A stretch of DNA of 35,244 nt from JAFLCL01 sp039809495 (GCA_039809495.1 JBDHVC010000052.1:1-35244); one strand, 5' to 3'. Positions 24,700 to 32,900 are shown, numbered from the stretch's first letter. Translations and numbers: made by a program. The notes: generated by a model from the sequence alone, not told the origin.

Positions 24700-25893
24700 T
24701 CACCCCACTTGAAGGAACACGGTTCGCGCGTCCGGCGACCATCGTTCATCGAGGCGCACCGTGCTCGCGATCTTTCCAGGGCACTTCGCGTGGGGATCGA
24801 GGGCGCTGGGCAGCGCGAACTTGAAGGTCCATTTCTCGGAGACCGCGTGGAGGCAGGCAGCGATGACATCGAAATCACCGGGCGCGTAGTAGCGGGAGCA
24901 CGGGTTCGACTTCGCCGCGCGCGTGCGCTGGAAGTCGAGACGAGCGAGCCCATCCCGCGTGCGGTCACGCAGGACGTTCTTGCATTGGATCCGCAGAGGA
25001 CGCCCGCCGTCGAGCCGGACTGACACGTCGACCTCGCCGTCGCCGCTCACGCGGTGCGCCTCGCTCATGCCCGGGAGCCCAGCAAGGACGCGCACGAGAT
25101 GCTCCTCGGCCACGGATCCGCGAACGGCCTTCTTCACGTAGGGCGTGCTCGCGATCAGATCGAGCACGTCGGCCTCGCTCATCTCGAACTCGCGGGCAAG
25201 CATGTGCAGACGTTCCTCGGACGGCGCAGGCGTCGAACGTGCGTCGGCGGGCGCGATCCCGCGCGCCAGCGTAAGCCAATCGCTGCGCTCGGCTACGAGG
25301 TGACGATGCCCCTGGTCCTCGCCCAAAGCCTCGCGCTCGAACATCACGTACCGGAGGAAGTGTTCGGCCGTCCCGCCGACGAGCACCTCGACCGGATCCT
25401 CCGCGGCGCGGCGATCGCGCTCCCACGCGTGCCAGCCCGCGCGCTCGAGGGCGGCGACGTGGTCATCCTTGAACTCGATCGAGATGAAGAACTTCGTGGG
25501 GCTATGGAGCACGGGATCGGCGCCGACGAAGAACCCGCGGTCGGGGTTGATGCCGACGAAGAGCGTCGTGTAGAGCCCGTAGGGATCCTGCCAGAGATCG
25601 TGAAGGCGGCCGTCCTTCGTGCCGTACTTCACCTGGAAGCGGTGCTCGTCGCTCGGCCGGTTCTTCGTCGGCCGCATGTTCGCGAGGAACGCGTACGCAA
25701 CGATCCCCATCCGCTCGCCGTTCGGGAGCACGAACGAGATTCGGAACGGCGCCTCGTTCGGCGGGCTCGACCGAATCACGCGACAGCCGGACGCAGCGAG
25801 AGCCTTCTGCATCCATCGCAGTAACGGTTCGCGATCCTTCGCCTGAACGCCATAGGTGCGAGGGAGGCCGAGAGGCTGACCTGGGCGCGCCAT
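24700..25893 (-). CDS. Probable type II restriction endonuclease, PD-(D/E)XK-like
   Basis: A 397-aa protein upstream of the methyltransferase in the same operon. The C-terminal half carries a candidate nuclease core: SVAEEHLVRVLAGLPG, then GDGEVDVSV (Asp289), then LRIQCKNVL with Gln303-x-Lys305, an E-(x)n-D-(x)14-QxK arrangement of Mrr-like PD-(D/E)XK folds. LDFQRTRAAKSNPCSRYYAP and FDVIAACLHAV follow, a block I associate with proteins beside cytosine methyltransferases. The N-terminal half (RISFVLPNGERMGIVAYAFL, YTTLFVGINPDRGFFVG) may recognise DNA. The ATG at 25893 is preferred over TTG 25899 because TATGAT ends 8 nt before it. Specificity is unknown. Confidence 0.78.
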   Translation of the reverse strand: MARPGQPLGLPRTYGVQAKDREPLLRWMQKALAASGCRVIRSSPPNEAPFRISFVLPNGERMGIVAYAFLANMRPTKNRPSDEHRFQVKYGTKDGRLHDLWQDPYGLYTTLFVGINPDRGFFVGADPVLHSPTKFFISIEFKDDHVAALERAGWHAWERDRRAAEDPVEVLVGGTAEHFLRYVMFEREALGEDQGHRHLVAERSDWLTLARGIAPADARSTPAPSEERLHMLAREFEMSEADVLDLIASTPYVKKAVRGSVAEEHLVRVLAGLPGMSEAHRVSGDGEVDVSVRLDGGRPLRIQCKNVLRDRTRDGLARLDFQRTRAAKSNPCSRYYAPGDFDVIAACLHAVSEKWTFKFALPSALDPHAKCPGKIASTVRLDERWSPDARTVFLQVG

Positions 25894-25901
25894 CAGCAAG
25901 C

Positions 25902-25907
25902 ATCATA
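25902..25907 (-). promoter_or_regulatory. TATGAT -10 box of the restriction-modification operon
   Basis: The minus strand reads TATGAT, one base from the TATAAT consensus, ending 8 nt before the nuclease ATG. A leaderless mRNA is implied. No good -35 is seen. Confidence 0.5.
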
Positions 25908-25989
25908 CGGCCACCGCCCAGCCGAGCGAGATCCAAAGGAGAACTCTCGCCGATCGCCCTCGGGCTCTCCTGGTCCTCGCCATCGACCG

Positions 25990-25995
25990 TAAGCT
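25990..25995 (+). promoter_or_regulatory. TAAGCT -10 box before the VWA gene
   Basis: TAAGCT fits the TANGCT pattern seen elsewhere in the window. It lies 40 bp before the VWA start, giving a leader of about 34 nt that contains the hairpin and the Shine-Dalgarno. Confidence 0.35.
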
Positions 25996-26008
25996 CCGCG
26001 CGGCTCCC

Positions 26009-26030
26009 CCGTTTCCCGCTGAAACGGAGG
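26009..26030 (+). promoter_or_regulatory. Hairpin abutting the Shine-Dalgarno of the VWA gene
   Basis: CCGTTTC and GAAACGG pair around a 5-nt loop; the last two G residues are also the start of GGAGG (26026-26030), the ribosome binding site before ATG 26036. Folding would cover part of the site. This could tune translation or be incidental. Confidence 0.35.
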
Positions 26031-26035
26031 AAACC

Positions 26036-27655
26036 ATGCCCTCGCTTCGATCCCAGGCGCTCGCTCGCACCGCCCCGCTCCCTCGCGCGCTCACGCTCCT
26101 CGTCGGCGGGATCGCCGCCTCGCTCGGGACGCTCGCCCTCGCCTCCTCGCTCGGCTGCGCGGCGAGCAGCGCATCGTACACGCGCTTTCGGCAGGCGAGC
26201 GAGGATGGACGCGCGTTTCGCGCCGAGGAGGTGCGCGTCGCGGAGTTCGTGAACCGGTTCGCGGCGGACGACGGCGCGCCAGCGCTCTTCGGCTCCGCGG
26301 ACGCGGCCGCGCTCTTCGTCGACGCGCGCGTGGCCGCGCCGGTCGTGCCGCGTGAGGGCGCGACGGCGATCCTCGGGGTGACGGTGCGCGGGGTGCCGCG
26401 CACGGTCCGGTACGCGACGGACGTCGTGATGGTGCTCGACGTCTCGGGCTCGATGGGCTCCGACGGCAAGATCGGGGCGCTCCGCGCGAGCCTCGCGCGC
26501 TTCGTCTCGACGCTCGATCCGGACGATCGGATGGCGATCGTCACGTTCGAGTCGAACGCTCACGTCGCGCTCCCGCTCACGCGCGTCGGCGACGCTCGGG
26601 AGACGATCCTCCGCGCGATCGGCCGGATCGACGCGGGCGGGAGCACGAACCTCCACGCAGGCCTCAGCACGGCCGAGCGGCTCTTCGACGGGACCACGAC
26701 GCCGAACGCGCGCCTGCTCGTCCTGACGGACGGCGTCGCGAACGAAGGTGAGACCTCGCCCCAGGCGTTGCTCGCGCTCACGCGGCGCATCGCTCAGCGA
26801 GACGTGTCGATCACGACGGTCGGCGTCGGCCGCGACCTCGACGATCGCCTCCTCTCCGAGATGGCCCAGGCGGGCCGCGGCGACTACCACTTCGTCGATC
26901 GCGGGAGCGAGCTCGAGCGCGTCTTCGTCACCTACGGCCGCTCGATCACGGAGCTCTCCGCGCGCGACGCCGAGGTGATCGTGGAGCTGCCGCCGGGCGC
27001 GCGCCTGGGCCGCGTCTACGACGATCGCGTCGCGGTGGATCCCCGCGGCGCGAGCGCGCGGATCCCGATCGGCGACGTGGGCGCGAGCGACGCCAGCGTC
27101 TCGCTCGCCGAGATCACGCTCCCGCCCGGGAGCGGCGCGGGCGCGGTGCGGGTGCGCGTGCGCTTCTCGAACCTCCTTGGCACCGAGCGCCTCGAGGTCG
27201 CCGGGGACGCGCGCTACGCGTACGGCGACGTCGCCGTCTACGACGCGATCGGCGCGAGCGAGCCCGGGCTCTATCGGGCTCACGTGATGGGTGAGGTCGC
27301 CTTCGCGCTCCGCGAGGCGGCGCAGCTCGAGGCGCGCGGAGACGCGCGGAGCGCTGGGCTCTTCCTCGAGAGCGCCCTCGCGCAGACCGAACGCGCCCAC
27401 GCGGAGCTCGGCGGCGTCGATCCGCGCCGGGCGGGGAGCCTCTTCGAGCCGATCTCGCTGCTGCGCGCGTCCCGCGACGCCCTCTACGCCCGGTGGCCGA
27501 CCGCGCGCGACCACGGGAGCGACGACGCCGCGCTCGACGCTCCGAGCGTGCCCGCGGGCGTCGTCGTCGCCGAGCCGGGCGAGCTCGGCGGCGTGCTCGT
27601 CGTCGAGCCGAGCGCCGCGAGCGCGCGGAGCGGGTTCGCCGGGTGGCGGCGCTGA
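26036..27655 (+). CDS. Exported von Willebrand factor A (VWA) domain protein
   Basis: A 539-aa protein with an N-terminal signal/anchor (residues 18-41, ending SSLGC, possibly lipidated). It then has the VEEFVN-like element VRVAEFVNRFAADDG typical of YfbK-type proteins, and a VWA domain beginning VVMVLDVSGSMGSDGKIGAL with MIDAS residues Asp135, Ser137 and Ser139. GGSTNLHAGL supplies the Thr and RLLVLTDGVAN the Asp of the metal site. A beta-rich region and an alpha-helical segment follow. It likely mediates metal-dependent protein binding at the envelope. GGAGG precedes the ATG. The sigma-factor gene begins 62 bp later, so the VWA protein may belong to the same signalling unit. Confidence 0.88.
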   Translation: MPSLRSQALARTAPLPRALTLLVGGIAASLGTLALASSLGCAASSASYTRFRQASEDGRAFRAEEVRVAEFVNRFAADDGAPALFGSADAAALFVDARVAAPVVPREGATAILGVTVRGVPRTVRYATDVVMVLDVSGSMGSDGKIGALRASLARFVSTLDPDDRMAIVTFESNAHVALPLTRVGDARETILRAIGRIDAGGSTNLHAGLSTAERLFDGTTTPNARLLVLTDGVANEGETSPQALLALTRRIAQRDVSITTVGVGRDLDDRLLSEMAQAGRGDYHFVDRGSELERVFVTYGRSITELSARDAEVIVELPPGARLGRVYDDRVAVDPRGASARIPIGDVGASDASVSLAEITLPPGSGAGAVRVRVRFSNLLGTERLEVAGDARYAYGDVAVYDAIGASEPGLYRAHVMGEVAFALREAAQLEARGDARSAGLFLESALAQTERAHAELGGVDPRRAGSLFEPISLLRASRDALYARWPTARDHGSDDAALDAPSVPAGVVVAEPGELGGVLVVEPSAASARSGFAGWRR

Positions 27656-27717
27656 CAGCGCGCCTCGCTCCTGCTTGCCTCCTTGCGGAGCCACCCCGGG
27701 AGACGCTATCGAGCCGC

Positions 27718-28359
27718 GTGGCGTCCGATCCGGCGAGCGAGCGACGAGCGGACGAGGCCGCGCTCGTCCAGGCCGCGCAGCGAGGCGATCGCGACGCGAC
27801 GGCGCGCCTCGTCTCGCGGTACGCCGACGTGCTCTTTCGCGGGGTCGTCCTGCCGCGGGTCGGTCACCGGGCCGACGCGGAGGACATCGTGCGCGAGACG
27901 ATCGCGCGCGCGGTCTCGCGCCTCTCGGACTTCCGCTACCGCGAGGAGACGGGCTTCTACCCGTGGCTCCGCACGATCGCCGAGCGCCTCGTCATCGATC
28001 GCGCGCGAAGGCTCGACGCGCGCGCGCGCGCCGAGGAGCGCTACGAGGCGGAGGTACGCACGCTCGCGCCGCCCGGGAGCGCGTCGCTCGAGGCGGACGC
28101 CCTCCTCGCCGAGGAGCGCAGGATCGCGAGGGCGCGGCTCGATCGGGCGCTCTCGACACTCCGCCCGCGCTACCGGCGCGTCATCGAGCTGCGCGTGATC
28201 GAGGAGCGGAGCCGCGAGGACGCCGCGCGCGAGCTGGACGTCTCGCTCGGGACGCTGGACGTGCTGCTCCACCGAGCCCTCGCGGCGCTCCGCGCCGCCC
28301 TCACCGATCCCACCCCTTCACCGATCGCGTCGGAGGACGACGCGAAGGAGAGCCGATGA
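27718..28359 (+). CDS. ECF-type RNA polymerase sigma factor
   Basis: A 213-aa sigma70-family protein. Region 2 covers VSRYADVLFRGVVLPRVGHR, ADAEDIVRETIARAVSRL (core binding and -10 recognition) and FYPWLRTIAERLVIDRARR. Region 4 is LRPRYRRVIELRVIEERSRE followed by the HTH AARELDVSLGTLDVLLHRAL. There is no region 3, as in ECF factors. The start GTG 27718 is chosen because conserved sequence begins soon after; a longer frame is open. The stop overlaps the next ATG, a coupling common for a sigma factor and its anti-sigma. Target promoters are not identifiable here. Confidence 0.88.
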   Translation: MASDPASERRADEAALVQAAQRGDRDATARLVSRYADVLFRGVVLPRVGHRADAEDIVRETIARAVSRLSDFRYREETGFYPWLRTIAERLVIDRARRLDARARAEERYEAEVRTLAPPGSASLEADALLAEERRIARARLDRALSTLRPRYRRVIELRVIEERSREDAARELDVSLGTLDVLLHRALAALRAALTDPTPSPIASEDDAKESR

Positions 28360-28811
28360 TCACCGACGACTTCGAACCGGGCGAGGAGCCGAGCGCCGAG
28401 GAGCGCGAGGCGGCACGCGCGCTGGCGAGCGCGATCGACCAGCGCGACGAGGGCGCGAGGGGCCCGCTTGTCGAGCTGGCGTGGGCGATCCGCGCGAGCG
28501 AGGGCGAGCCGCGGGCGCTCGGCGACGCGATCGTCACGCGCGCCCTCGAGGCGGGCCACGCCCGGCGGCGCGCTCGGCGCGCGCGCGTCGTCGTCTCGGT
28601 GGCGCTCGCCGCGGCCGCGATCCTCCTGGGCGTCATCGGGATCGAGGCGTCGCTCGAGGCGCCTCGCGATCGGCCCGCGCCGCCCTCGGTCCCCGCAGAG
28701 ACGCCGCTCGACGAGACCGAGCCCGCGAGCGCGCGCGTCGACCGGATGGCGCGGCTCGCGGCGCACGACTTCTTCGTCGAGGCGATCGCCGCCGAGGGGG
28801 GCGCGCCGTGA
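28356..28811 (+). CDS. Probable single-pass membrane anti-sigma factor
   Basis: A 151-aa protein directly coupled to the ECF sigma gene by an ATGA overlap. The N-terminal 85 residues are acidic and helical (EEREAARALASAIDQRDEGA, LVELAWAIRASEGE). One membrane helix follows basic residues at about 88-108 (RARVVVSVALAAAAILLGVIG), then a Pro/Glu-rich periplasmic part ending in a helix (AARLAAHDFFVEAIAAEGG). Topology and position are those of an anti-sigma factor that sequesters the sigma at the membrane. No zinc-binding HxxxCxxC motif is present, so assignment rests mainly on context. Confidence 0.68.
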   Translation: MITDDFEPGEEPSAEEREAARALASAIDQRDEGARGPLVELAWAIRASEGEPRALGDAIVTRALEAGHARRRARRARVVVSVALAAAAILLGVIGIEASLEAPRDRPAPPSVPAETPLDETEPASARVDRMARLAAHDFFVEAIAAEGGAP

Positions 28812-29356
28812 CCCGCCTGTCCCGGCATCCGGTCGGCGCCTGCGCGGTCCTCGTCGTCGCGCTCGCGGCGTGCGGCTGCGCGCGCGGCGAGGGAGGATCG
28901 GAGGCCTCGCGGCGCGCGCGGCTCGAGACGATCGGGGTCGCGCAGGGGCTGCTCCACGAGGCCGACGTGCTCGAGGGTCTCGGCGATCGCGCGACGGCCG
29001 TCGCGCGCGCTCGCGCCGTGCTCGAGCTCCCGCTCGCCCCCGACGATCCGCTGCGCGAGCCGCTGCGGCTCGACGCGTGGGGCCGCGTCGCGGAGCTCGC
29101 GATCGCGGATGGATCCCTCGATGAGGCCGAGCGCGCCGTCCAGTCCGGGCTCGACGAGGTGAGCCGACCGAGCTACTTCGAGGCGCGCCTCCACCTCGTC
29201 CGAGGCCGCGTCCTCGAGGCGCGCGCTGCGCGAGCGCGCGACGAGGGGCGAGACGAGGACGAGCGCACGCTCCTGCGCGAGGCGCTCGAGGCCCACGAGC
29301 GGAGCATCGCGATCAACCGCGCGCTCCTCGCCGAAGACGGAGATCGGTCCCGATGA
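28808..29356 (+). CDS. Lipoprotein with TPR-like helical repeats
   Basis: A 182-aa protein starting at GTG 28808, overlapping the anti-sigma stop. The signal peptide ends in LVVALAACGC (lipobox). The mature region is helical with a TPR-like periodicity: ADVLEGLGDRATAVARARAV, LRLDAWGRVAELAIADGSLD, EAERAVQSGLDEVSRPSYFE, LREALEAHERSIAINRALLA. It probably offers a periplasmic protein-binding surface, possibly sensing for the sigma/anti-sigma pair. No enzymatic residues are seen. Its stop overlaps the next ATG. Confidence 0.7.
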   Translation: MTRLSRHPVGACAVLVVALAACGCARGEGGSEASRRARLETIGVAQGLLHEADVLEGLGDRATAVARARAVLELPLAPDDPLREPLRLDAWGRVAELAIADGSLDEAERAVQSGLDEVSRPSYFEARLHLVRGRVLEARAARARDEGRDEDERTLLREALEAHERSIAINRALLAEDGDRSR

Positions 29357-29760
29357 GCCCGCAGACCTGGATGGATCCCCTCGGCCGCGCGCTCGGCGTC
29401 GTGGCGCTCCTCGGCTCGATCGCCTTCGCGACGGCGTGCGGCGCCGCGCTTCGGACCGAGCGTCAGCCGCGCGCCGTCGAGCGACGAGAGGATCTCGAGC
29501 GTCGGCTCGCCGACGAGGAGGCTCGGCTCGCGCGAGCCGAAGGAGCGCTCGCGGACGAGAGCGCGGCGTGCCCGGAGCGCTGCCGCTCCTCGGAGCTGCT
29601 CTGCGAGGCGGCTCGGCGGGTCTGCGCGATCGTCGTCGAGCTCGACGATCCCTCGCTCCGCCCACGTTGCGAGCGCGCGGAGCAGAGCTGCGCGGACGGT
29701 GAGCGGCGCGTCTCGTCGTGCGGCTGTCGTGCGGGCTCGAGCCCCGACGCGAGGCCCTGA
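29353..29760 (+). CDS. Small Cys-rich coiled-coil lipoprotein
   Basis: A 135-aa exported protein, last of the overlapping chain. The signal peptide ends in IAFATACGAA. A charged coiled-coil segment follows (VERREDLERRLADEEARLAR), then a Cys-rich part with CPERCRSSELLCEAARRVC, RCERAEQSC and SSCGCRAG, suggesting several disulfides. Myxobacterial ECF operons often end with such small lipoproteins; its role is unknown. The gene ends 214 bp before the rhodanese gene, in which I see no further feature. Confidence 0.7.
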   Translation: MSPQTWMDPLGRALGVVALLGSIAFATACGAALRTERQPRAVERREDLERRLADEEARLARAEGALADESAACPERCRSSELLCEAARRVCAIVVELDDPSLRPRCERAEQSCADGERRVSSCGCRAGSSPDARP

Positions 29761-29974
29761 CGGCGCGCCCCGCTCGACGCGACCCCTCGAGCCGAGACGC
29801 GCTTCGACCGATGCCGTGAGCGAGCGCCTGGACGCTCCGAGCCCGCGCTCGGGGCCGCGAGCGTCACTCCCCGAACGAGGAGCGGCCTGCGCGCGCCGCT
29901 CGTGTCACGTCACCCCGCGAGCCTGGGGGCGCGCCGCACGACGCGAGCGCGCCGCTCTCCTCGAGGTGAAAGCG

Positions 29975-30322
29975 ATGGACAAGAATTGGATCCTCTTCGG
30001 CGTCGTCGTCGCGCTCGTGGTGGCGTTCCAGGTCTTCCGGCGATTGGGCCAGATCAGCGGCGCCGACGCGCGCAAGCTCGTCCAGGAGGGCGCGAAGCTG
30101 CTCGACGTCCGCACGATCCAGGAGTTCGGCGCGGGGCACCTCGATGGCGCCTCGAACATCCCGCTCGATCGGCTCGAGGCGCGCCTCGGCGACGTGGGCC
30201 CCAAGGACACGCCGGTCATCGTCTACTGCGCCTCGGGCGTGCGGAGCGCGATGGCGCGGCGCCTCCTCCGAGGCGCGGGCTATCAGCGCGTCTTCAACCT
30301 GGGCTCGATGAGCCGCTGGTAG
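29975..30322 (+). CDS. Membrane-anchored rhodanese-like sulfurtransferase
   Basis: A 115-aa protein: one N-terminal membrane helix (residues 5-21, WILFGVVVALVVAFQVF), then a complete rhodanese domain with LLDVRTIQEFGAGHLDGASN, IPLDRLEARL, and the active-site loop VIVYCASGVRSAMA with Cys85 able to carry a persulfide. Such proteins transfer sulfur to thiol acceptors or cyanide. The domain faces either side depending on anchor orientation. The start ATG 29975 has GAGG about 9 nt upstream. It is probably a separate transcription unit, since 214 bp separate it from the preceding operon. Confidence 0.88.
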   Translation: MDKNWILFGVVVALVVAFQVFRRLGQISGADARKLVQEGAKLLDVRTIQEFGAGHLDGASNIPLDRLEARLGDVGPKDTPVIVYCASGVRSAMARRLLRGAGYQRVFNLGSMSRW

Positions 30323-30421
30323 GGCGGTGAGGCGTCGGCGCGCCGGTCGCCGAGCGAAGATCTCGACGAGGCGGTTGCGCGAGCGCAAGATCGGCGCTCG
30401 CCACCTCGCCTCGGAGATCCC

Positions 30422-31108
30422 ATGCGCTCGACTTCGACTGGCTTCGCGTCCGCCCTCTCGCTGATCGCCCTCCTCGCGGGGTGCAGCGCCACCCACCTGA
30501 TCACCGAAGACGACGCCGACGCGATCGCCAGCTTGGACGGCGATCTGGACGCCGCGCGCGTCGAGGCTGGGCCGCGCGACGTGGGCGTCGTCGACCCCCC
30601 CATCCCGCCGGCTCGGGACGCGTGGGCGCCGGACGGGGATGTGGTCGTGCTCGACGCGCAGGGCATCGAGGACGCCCGCTCTTTCGAGGACGCCTCCGCG
30701 CGCGATGGGGCGGTCGTCACGCTGGACGCGGCGACACTCGACGCAGCCGTCGTCCCCGCCGACGGAGCCACCGCCGACGCTGGAGGCGGCGGGGTCCGCT
30801 GCGGCGACGCGACGTGCGCCGATCCTCAGATCTGCTGCGTCCAATTCAGCGGCCGCACGCGCACGATGACCTGCACGGCGCCCGACGCCTGCGCAGGCAC
30901 GGCCATCACCTGCGATGGCCCGGAGGACTGCGCCGCGGGCGAGGTCTGCTGCGCGTCGCGGCGAGGCGGCTCGATGGGAGCGACCGCGTGCATGTCGGAG
31001 TCGATGTGCCGCTTCGGCCGCGCCTGCCACGTGGACGCCGACTGCCCCTCGCGCGAGAGCTGCTGTAGCTTCATGGGGTTCCAGGTGTGCTCGCCCTACT
31101 GCTACTGA
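30422..31108 (+). CDS. Cys-rich secreted lipoprotein, unknown
   Basis: A 228-aa protein with signal peptide ending LIALLAGCSA (lipobox). An Asp/Ala/Val-rich linker (about residues 30-122) contains many Asp residues. The C-terminal 105 residues are Cys-rich with repeated short motifs: GDATCADPQICCVQFSG, CDGPEDCAAGEVCCAS, CHVDADCPSRESCCSF. The C-x4-6-C-x5-CC spacing repeated three times is common in secreted myxobacterial proteins with disulfide-knotted repeats. GGAG lies before the ATG. Function is unknown. The next secreted lipoprotein gene follows after 77 bp. Confidence 0.75.
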   Translation: MRSTSTGFASALSLIALLAGCSATHLITEDDADAIASLDGDLDAARVEAGPRDVGVVDPPIPPARDAWAPDGDVVVLDAQGIEDARSFEDASARDGAVVTLDAATLDAAVVPADGATADAGGGGVRCGDATCADPQICCVQFSGRTRTMTCTAPDACAGTAITCDGPEDCAAGEVCCASRRGGSMGATACMSESMCRFGRACHVDADCPSRESCCSFMGFQVCSPYCY

Positions 31109-31185
31109 CGACGATCCTCGGCGATCGAACGCGCGCCGCGCACGGGCGCGCGAGGTCGATCACGACGCCCCGGAAGGAAGGTCCC

Positions 31186-32304
31186 ATGCGACGCGCTCGC
31201 GCCCTCTCACTCTCCCTCGCGGTGGCCTCGGCGCTGCTCTCGGCCTGTGGCGGCGACGAGCCCAGTCCCGACGCGGCGCGGCGCGACGACGCGGGCGCCC
31301 CGTCGAGCCCCGACGCCTTCGTCCCGCCCGGGACGGACGCCGGTCCCGCGGCGGACGTCGGCACCTCGACGCCCGACGACGCGGGGCCGCCCTCGGGGGA
31401 TCGGCTCTTCCCGAGCGGCGCGTGGTTCTATCAACGGATCGACGGGGCGCCCGTGCGCGCCAATTCCGCCGCGACGACCGCGTGGCTCACGAGCCAAGGA
31501 GGCTTCGGCACGGGCGAGCTGCGGATCGACTACTCGCTCGAGGTGCTCGAGGCGGCGGCCGACACGCCGAACGTCACGTTCACGCAGACGGATGATTTCT
31601 ACAGCCCCGACTGCGACGTCGTCCCGATGCCGCTCCCCGTGGGGGGCGTGCTCGAGGGCGAGACGGGCTACGCGTGCGAGAGCGACGGCGACTGCCACCT
31701 GCTCGTCATCGATCGTCGCGTCCATCGCCTCTTCGAGATGTGGCGCGCCAACGTCGTGTCCGGGACGCTCCACGGCGGCTGCCTCGCGGCGTGGGACATG
31801 ACCCGCGTGTACGGCGAGGCCGGGCGCGGCGAGCAGTGCACGAGCGCCGACGCGGCGGGCTTCCCGATCACGCCGCTCCTCTTCACGGCCGACGAGGTCG
31901 CGAGCGGGCACATCGATCACGCGATCCGCTTCATCCTCCCGAACCCGCGGATGCGACGCGGCTACTACGTCCACCCCGCGACGCACGCGGGCGGTCCGCG
32001 CGCCGACGACGCGAACGCGCCGATCTACGGCTCGCGCTGGCGCCTGCGCGCGGACTTCCCCCTCGCGTCTCTCCCCAACGAGGGCGCGCGCGTCGTCGCC
32101 CGCGCGCTCCAAGAGTACGGGATGGCGCTCGCGGACGGCGGCAACATCGCGCTCACCGCACAGAGCGATCGCGCGAGCTCCGCGAAGTGGGACGGCCTGC
32201 TCGGGACCCACGATCTCGGCTCGATCACGCCGGCCGACTTCGAGGTCGTCGACACGGGCGAGCCCATCGCCCTCACCTACGACTGCGTCCGCACGCCCTA
32301 CTGA
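31186..32304 (+). CDS. Large secreted lipoprotein of a conserved hypothetical family
   Basis: A 372-aa protein: lipobox (LLSACGG), Asp/Pro-rich linker (to about residue 68), then one large globular domain. Telling segments are CHLLVIDRRVHRLFEMWRAN, GGCLAAWDMT, TSADAAGFPITPLLFTADEV, HIDHAIRFILPNPRMRRGYY, VHPATHAG, and YGSRWRLRADFPLASLPNEG followed by a helix LQEYGMALADGGNIAL. I recall this layout in conserved secreted proteins of acidobacteria and actinobacteria without a defined activity; a carbohydrate-related role is only a guess. GGAAGG upstream supports ATG 31186. It ends 12 bp from the convergent methyltransferase gene. Confidence 0.77.
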   Translation: MRRARALSLSLAVASALLSACGGDEPSPDAARRDDAGAPSSPDAFVPPGTDAGPAADVGTSTPDDAGPPSGDRLFPSGAWFYQRIDGAPVRANSAATTAWLTSQGGFGTGELRIDYSLEVLEAAADTPNVTFTQTDDFYSPDCDVVPMPLPVGGVLEGETGYACESDGDCHLLVIDRRVHRLFEMWRANVVSGTLHGGCLAAWDMTRVYGEAGRGEQCTSADAAGFPITPLLFTADEVASGHIDHAIRFILPNPRMRRGYYVHPATHAGGPRADDANAPIYGSRWRLRADFPLASLPNEGARVVARALQEYGMALADGGNIALTAQSDRASSAKWDGLLGTHDLGSITPADFEVVDTGEPIALTYDCVRTPY

Positions 32305-32316
32305 CGACCGCGCCGG

Positions 32317-32862
32317 CTAGGGCTCGCGCGCCTCGCGGGGGCGCGCGACGCACGACGCCGCGTGCCTGCGAGCCCACTCGGCGAGCGCCATCCCCGTCGC
32401 GACCGTCATCGGGTAGCTGTGGTTCAGGCCGTACATCGGGATCGCGATCACCTCGCTCGCGGCCGCGAGGATCTCGGGCCCCACGCCGTCATCCTCGTTG
32501 CCGATCACGACGCAGGCCTCGCGCGGCAGCGCCGCGTCCCAGAGGGACACGCTCGCGTCGTCCTTCTCGAGCACCGAGAGGTGCCAGCCCTCACGCCGCG
32601 CGAGCGCGACGAAGGCCTCCTCCGACGCGACCTCGCGGATGTGCTCGTAGCGATGCATGCCCATCGCGGCGCGCTCGTAGAAGCGCTCGCCGCCGATGAG
32701 CACGATCTCCTTCACGAGGAACGAGTGGGCGGTGCGGAGGATCGCGCCGACGTTGAAGGGGTTCTTCGCGCGCCGGACCGCGACGCGCAGCGGGAAGCGG
32801 ATGCGATCGAGCTCGGCGCGGACCTCGTCGAGCGAGAGGCCGAGCGGCGGGACGTAGGCCAT
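32317..32862 (-). CDS. SpoU/TrmH-class RNA methyltransferase
   Basis: A 181-aa SPOUT-fold enzyme that methylates RNA ribose 2'-O using S-adenosylmethionine. Motif 1 is RRAKNPFNVGAILRTAHSF (Asn37, Gly39, Arg43). Motif 2 is CVVIGNEDDGVGPEIL (Glu123). Motif 3 region is IAIPMYGLNHSYPMTVATGM. In motif 3 the usual SLNV is replaced by SYPMTV, with an Asn three residues earlier, so this belongs to a variant subgroup. Length is near the minimum for the catalytic domain, with no RNA-binding extension. The start ATG 32862 has a TATCCT box 11 nt upstream and no Shine-Dalgarno. The substrate RNA is unknown. Confidence 0.86.
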   Translation of the reverse strand: MAYVPPLGLSLDEVRAELDRIRFPLRVAVRRAKNPFNVGAILRTAHSFLVKEIVLIGGERFYERAAMGMHRYEHIREVASEEAFVALARREGWHLSVLEKDDASVSLWDAALPREACVVIGNEDDGVGPEILAAASEVIAIPMYGLNHSYPMTVATGMALAEWARRHAASCVARPREAREP

Positions 32863-32873
32863 GGCTCGCTCGG

Positions 32874-32879
32874 AGGATA
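32874..32879 (-). promoter_or_regulatory. TATCCT -10 box, probable leaderless start
   Basis: The minus strand reads TATCCT ending 11 nt before the methyltransferase ATG; transcription would begin about 4 nt before the start codon. Confidence 0.35.
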
Positions 32880-32900
32880 GCTGCCGAGCCGCCTGCGCTG

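Noticed and set aside
29761..29974. A gene between the Cys-rich lipoprotein and the rhodanese.
   Set aside because: Open frames here are Arg-rich shadows with no start context or family pattern.
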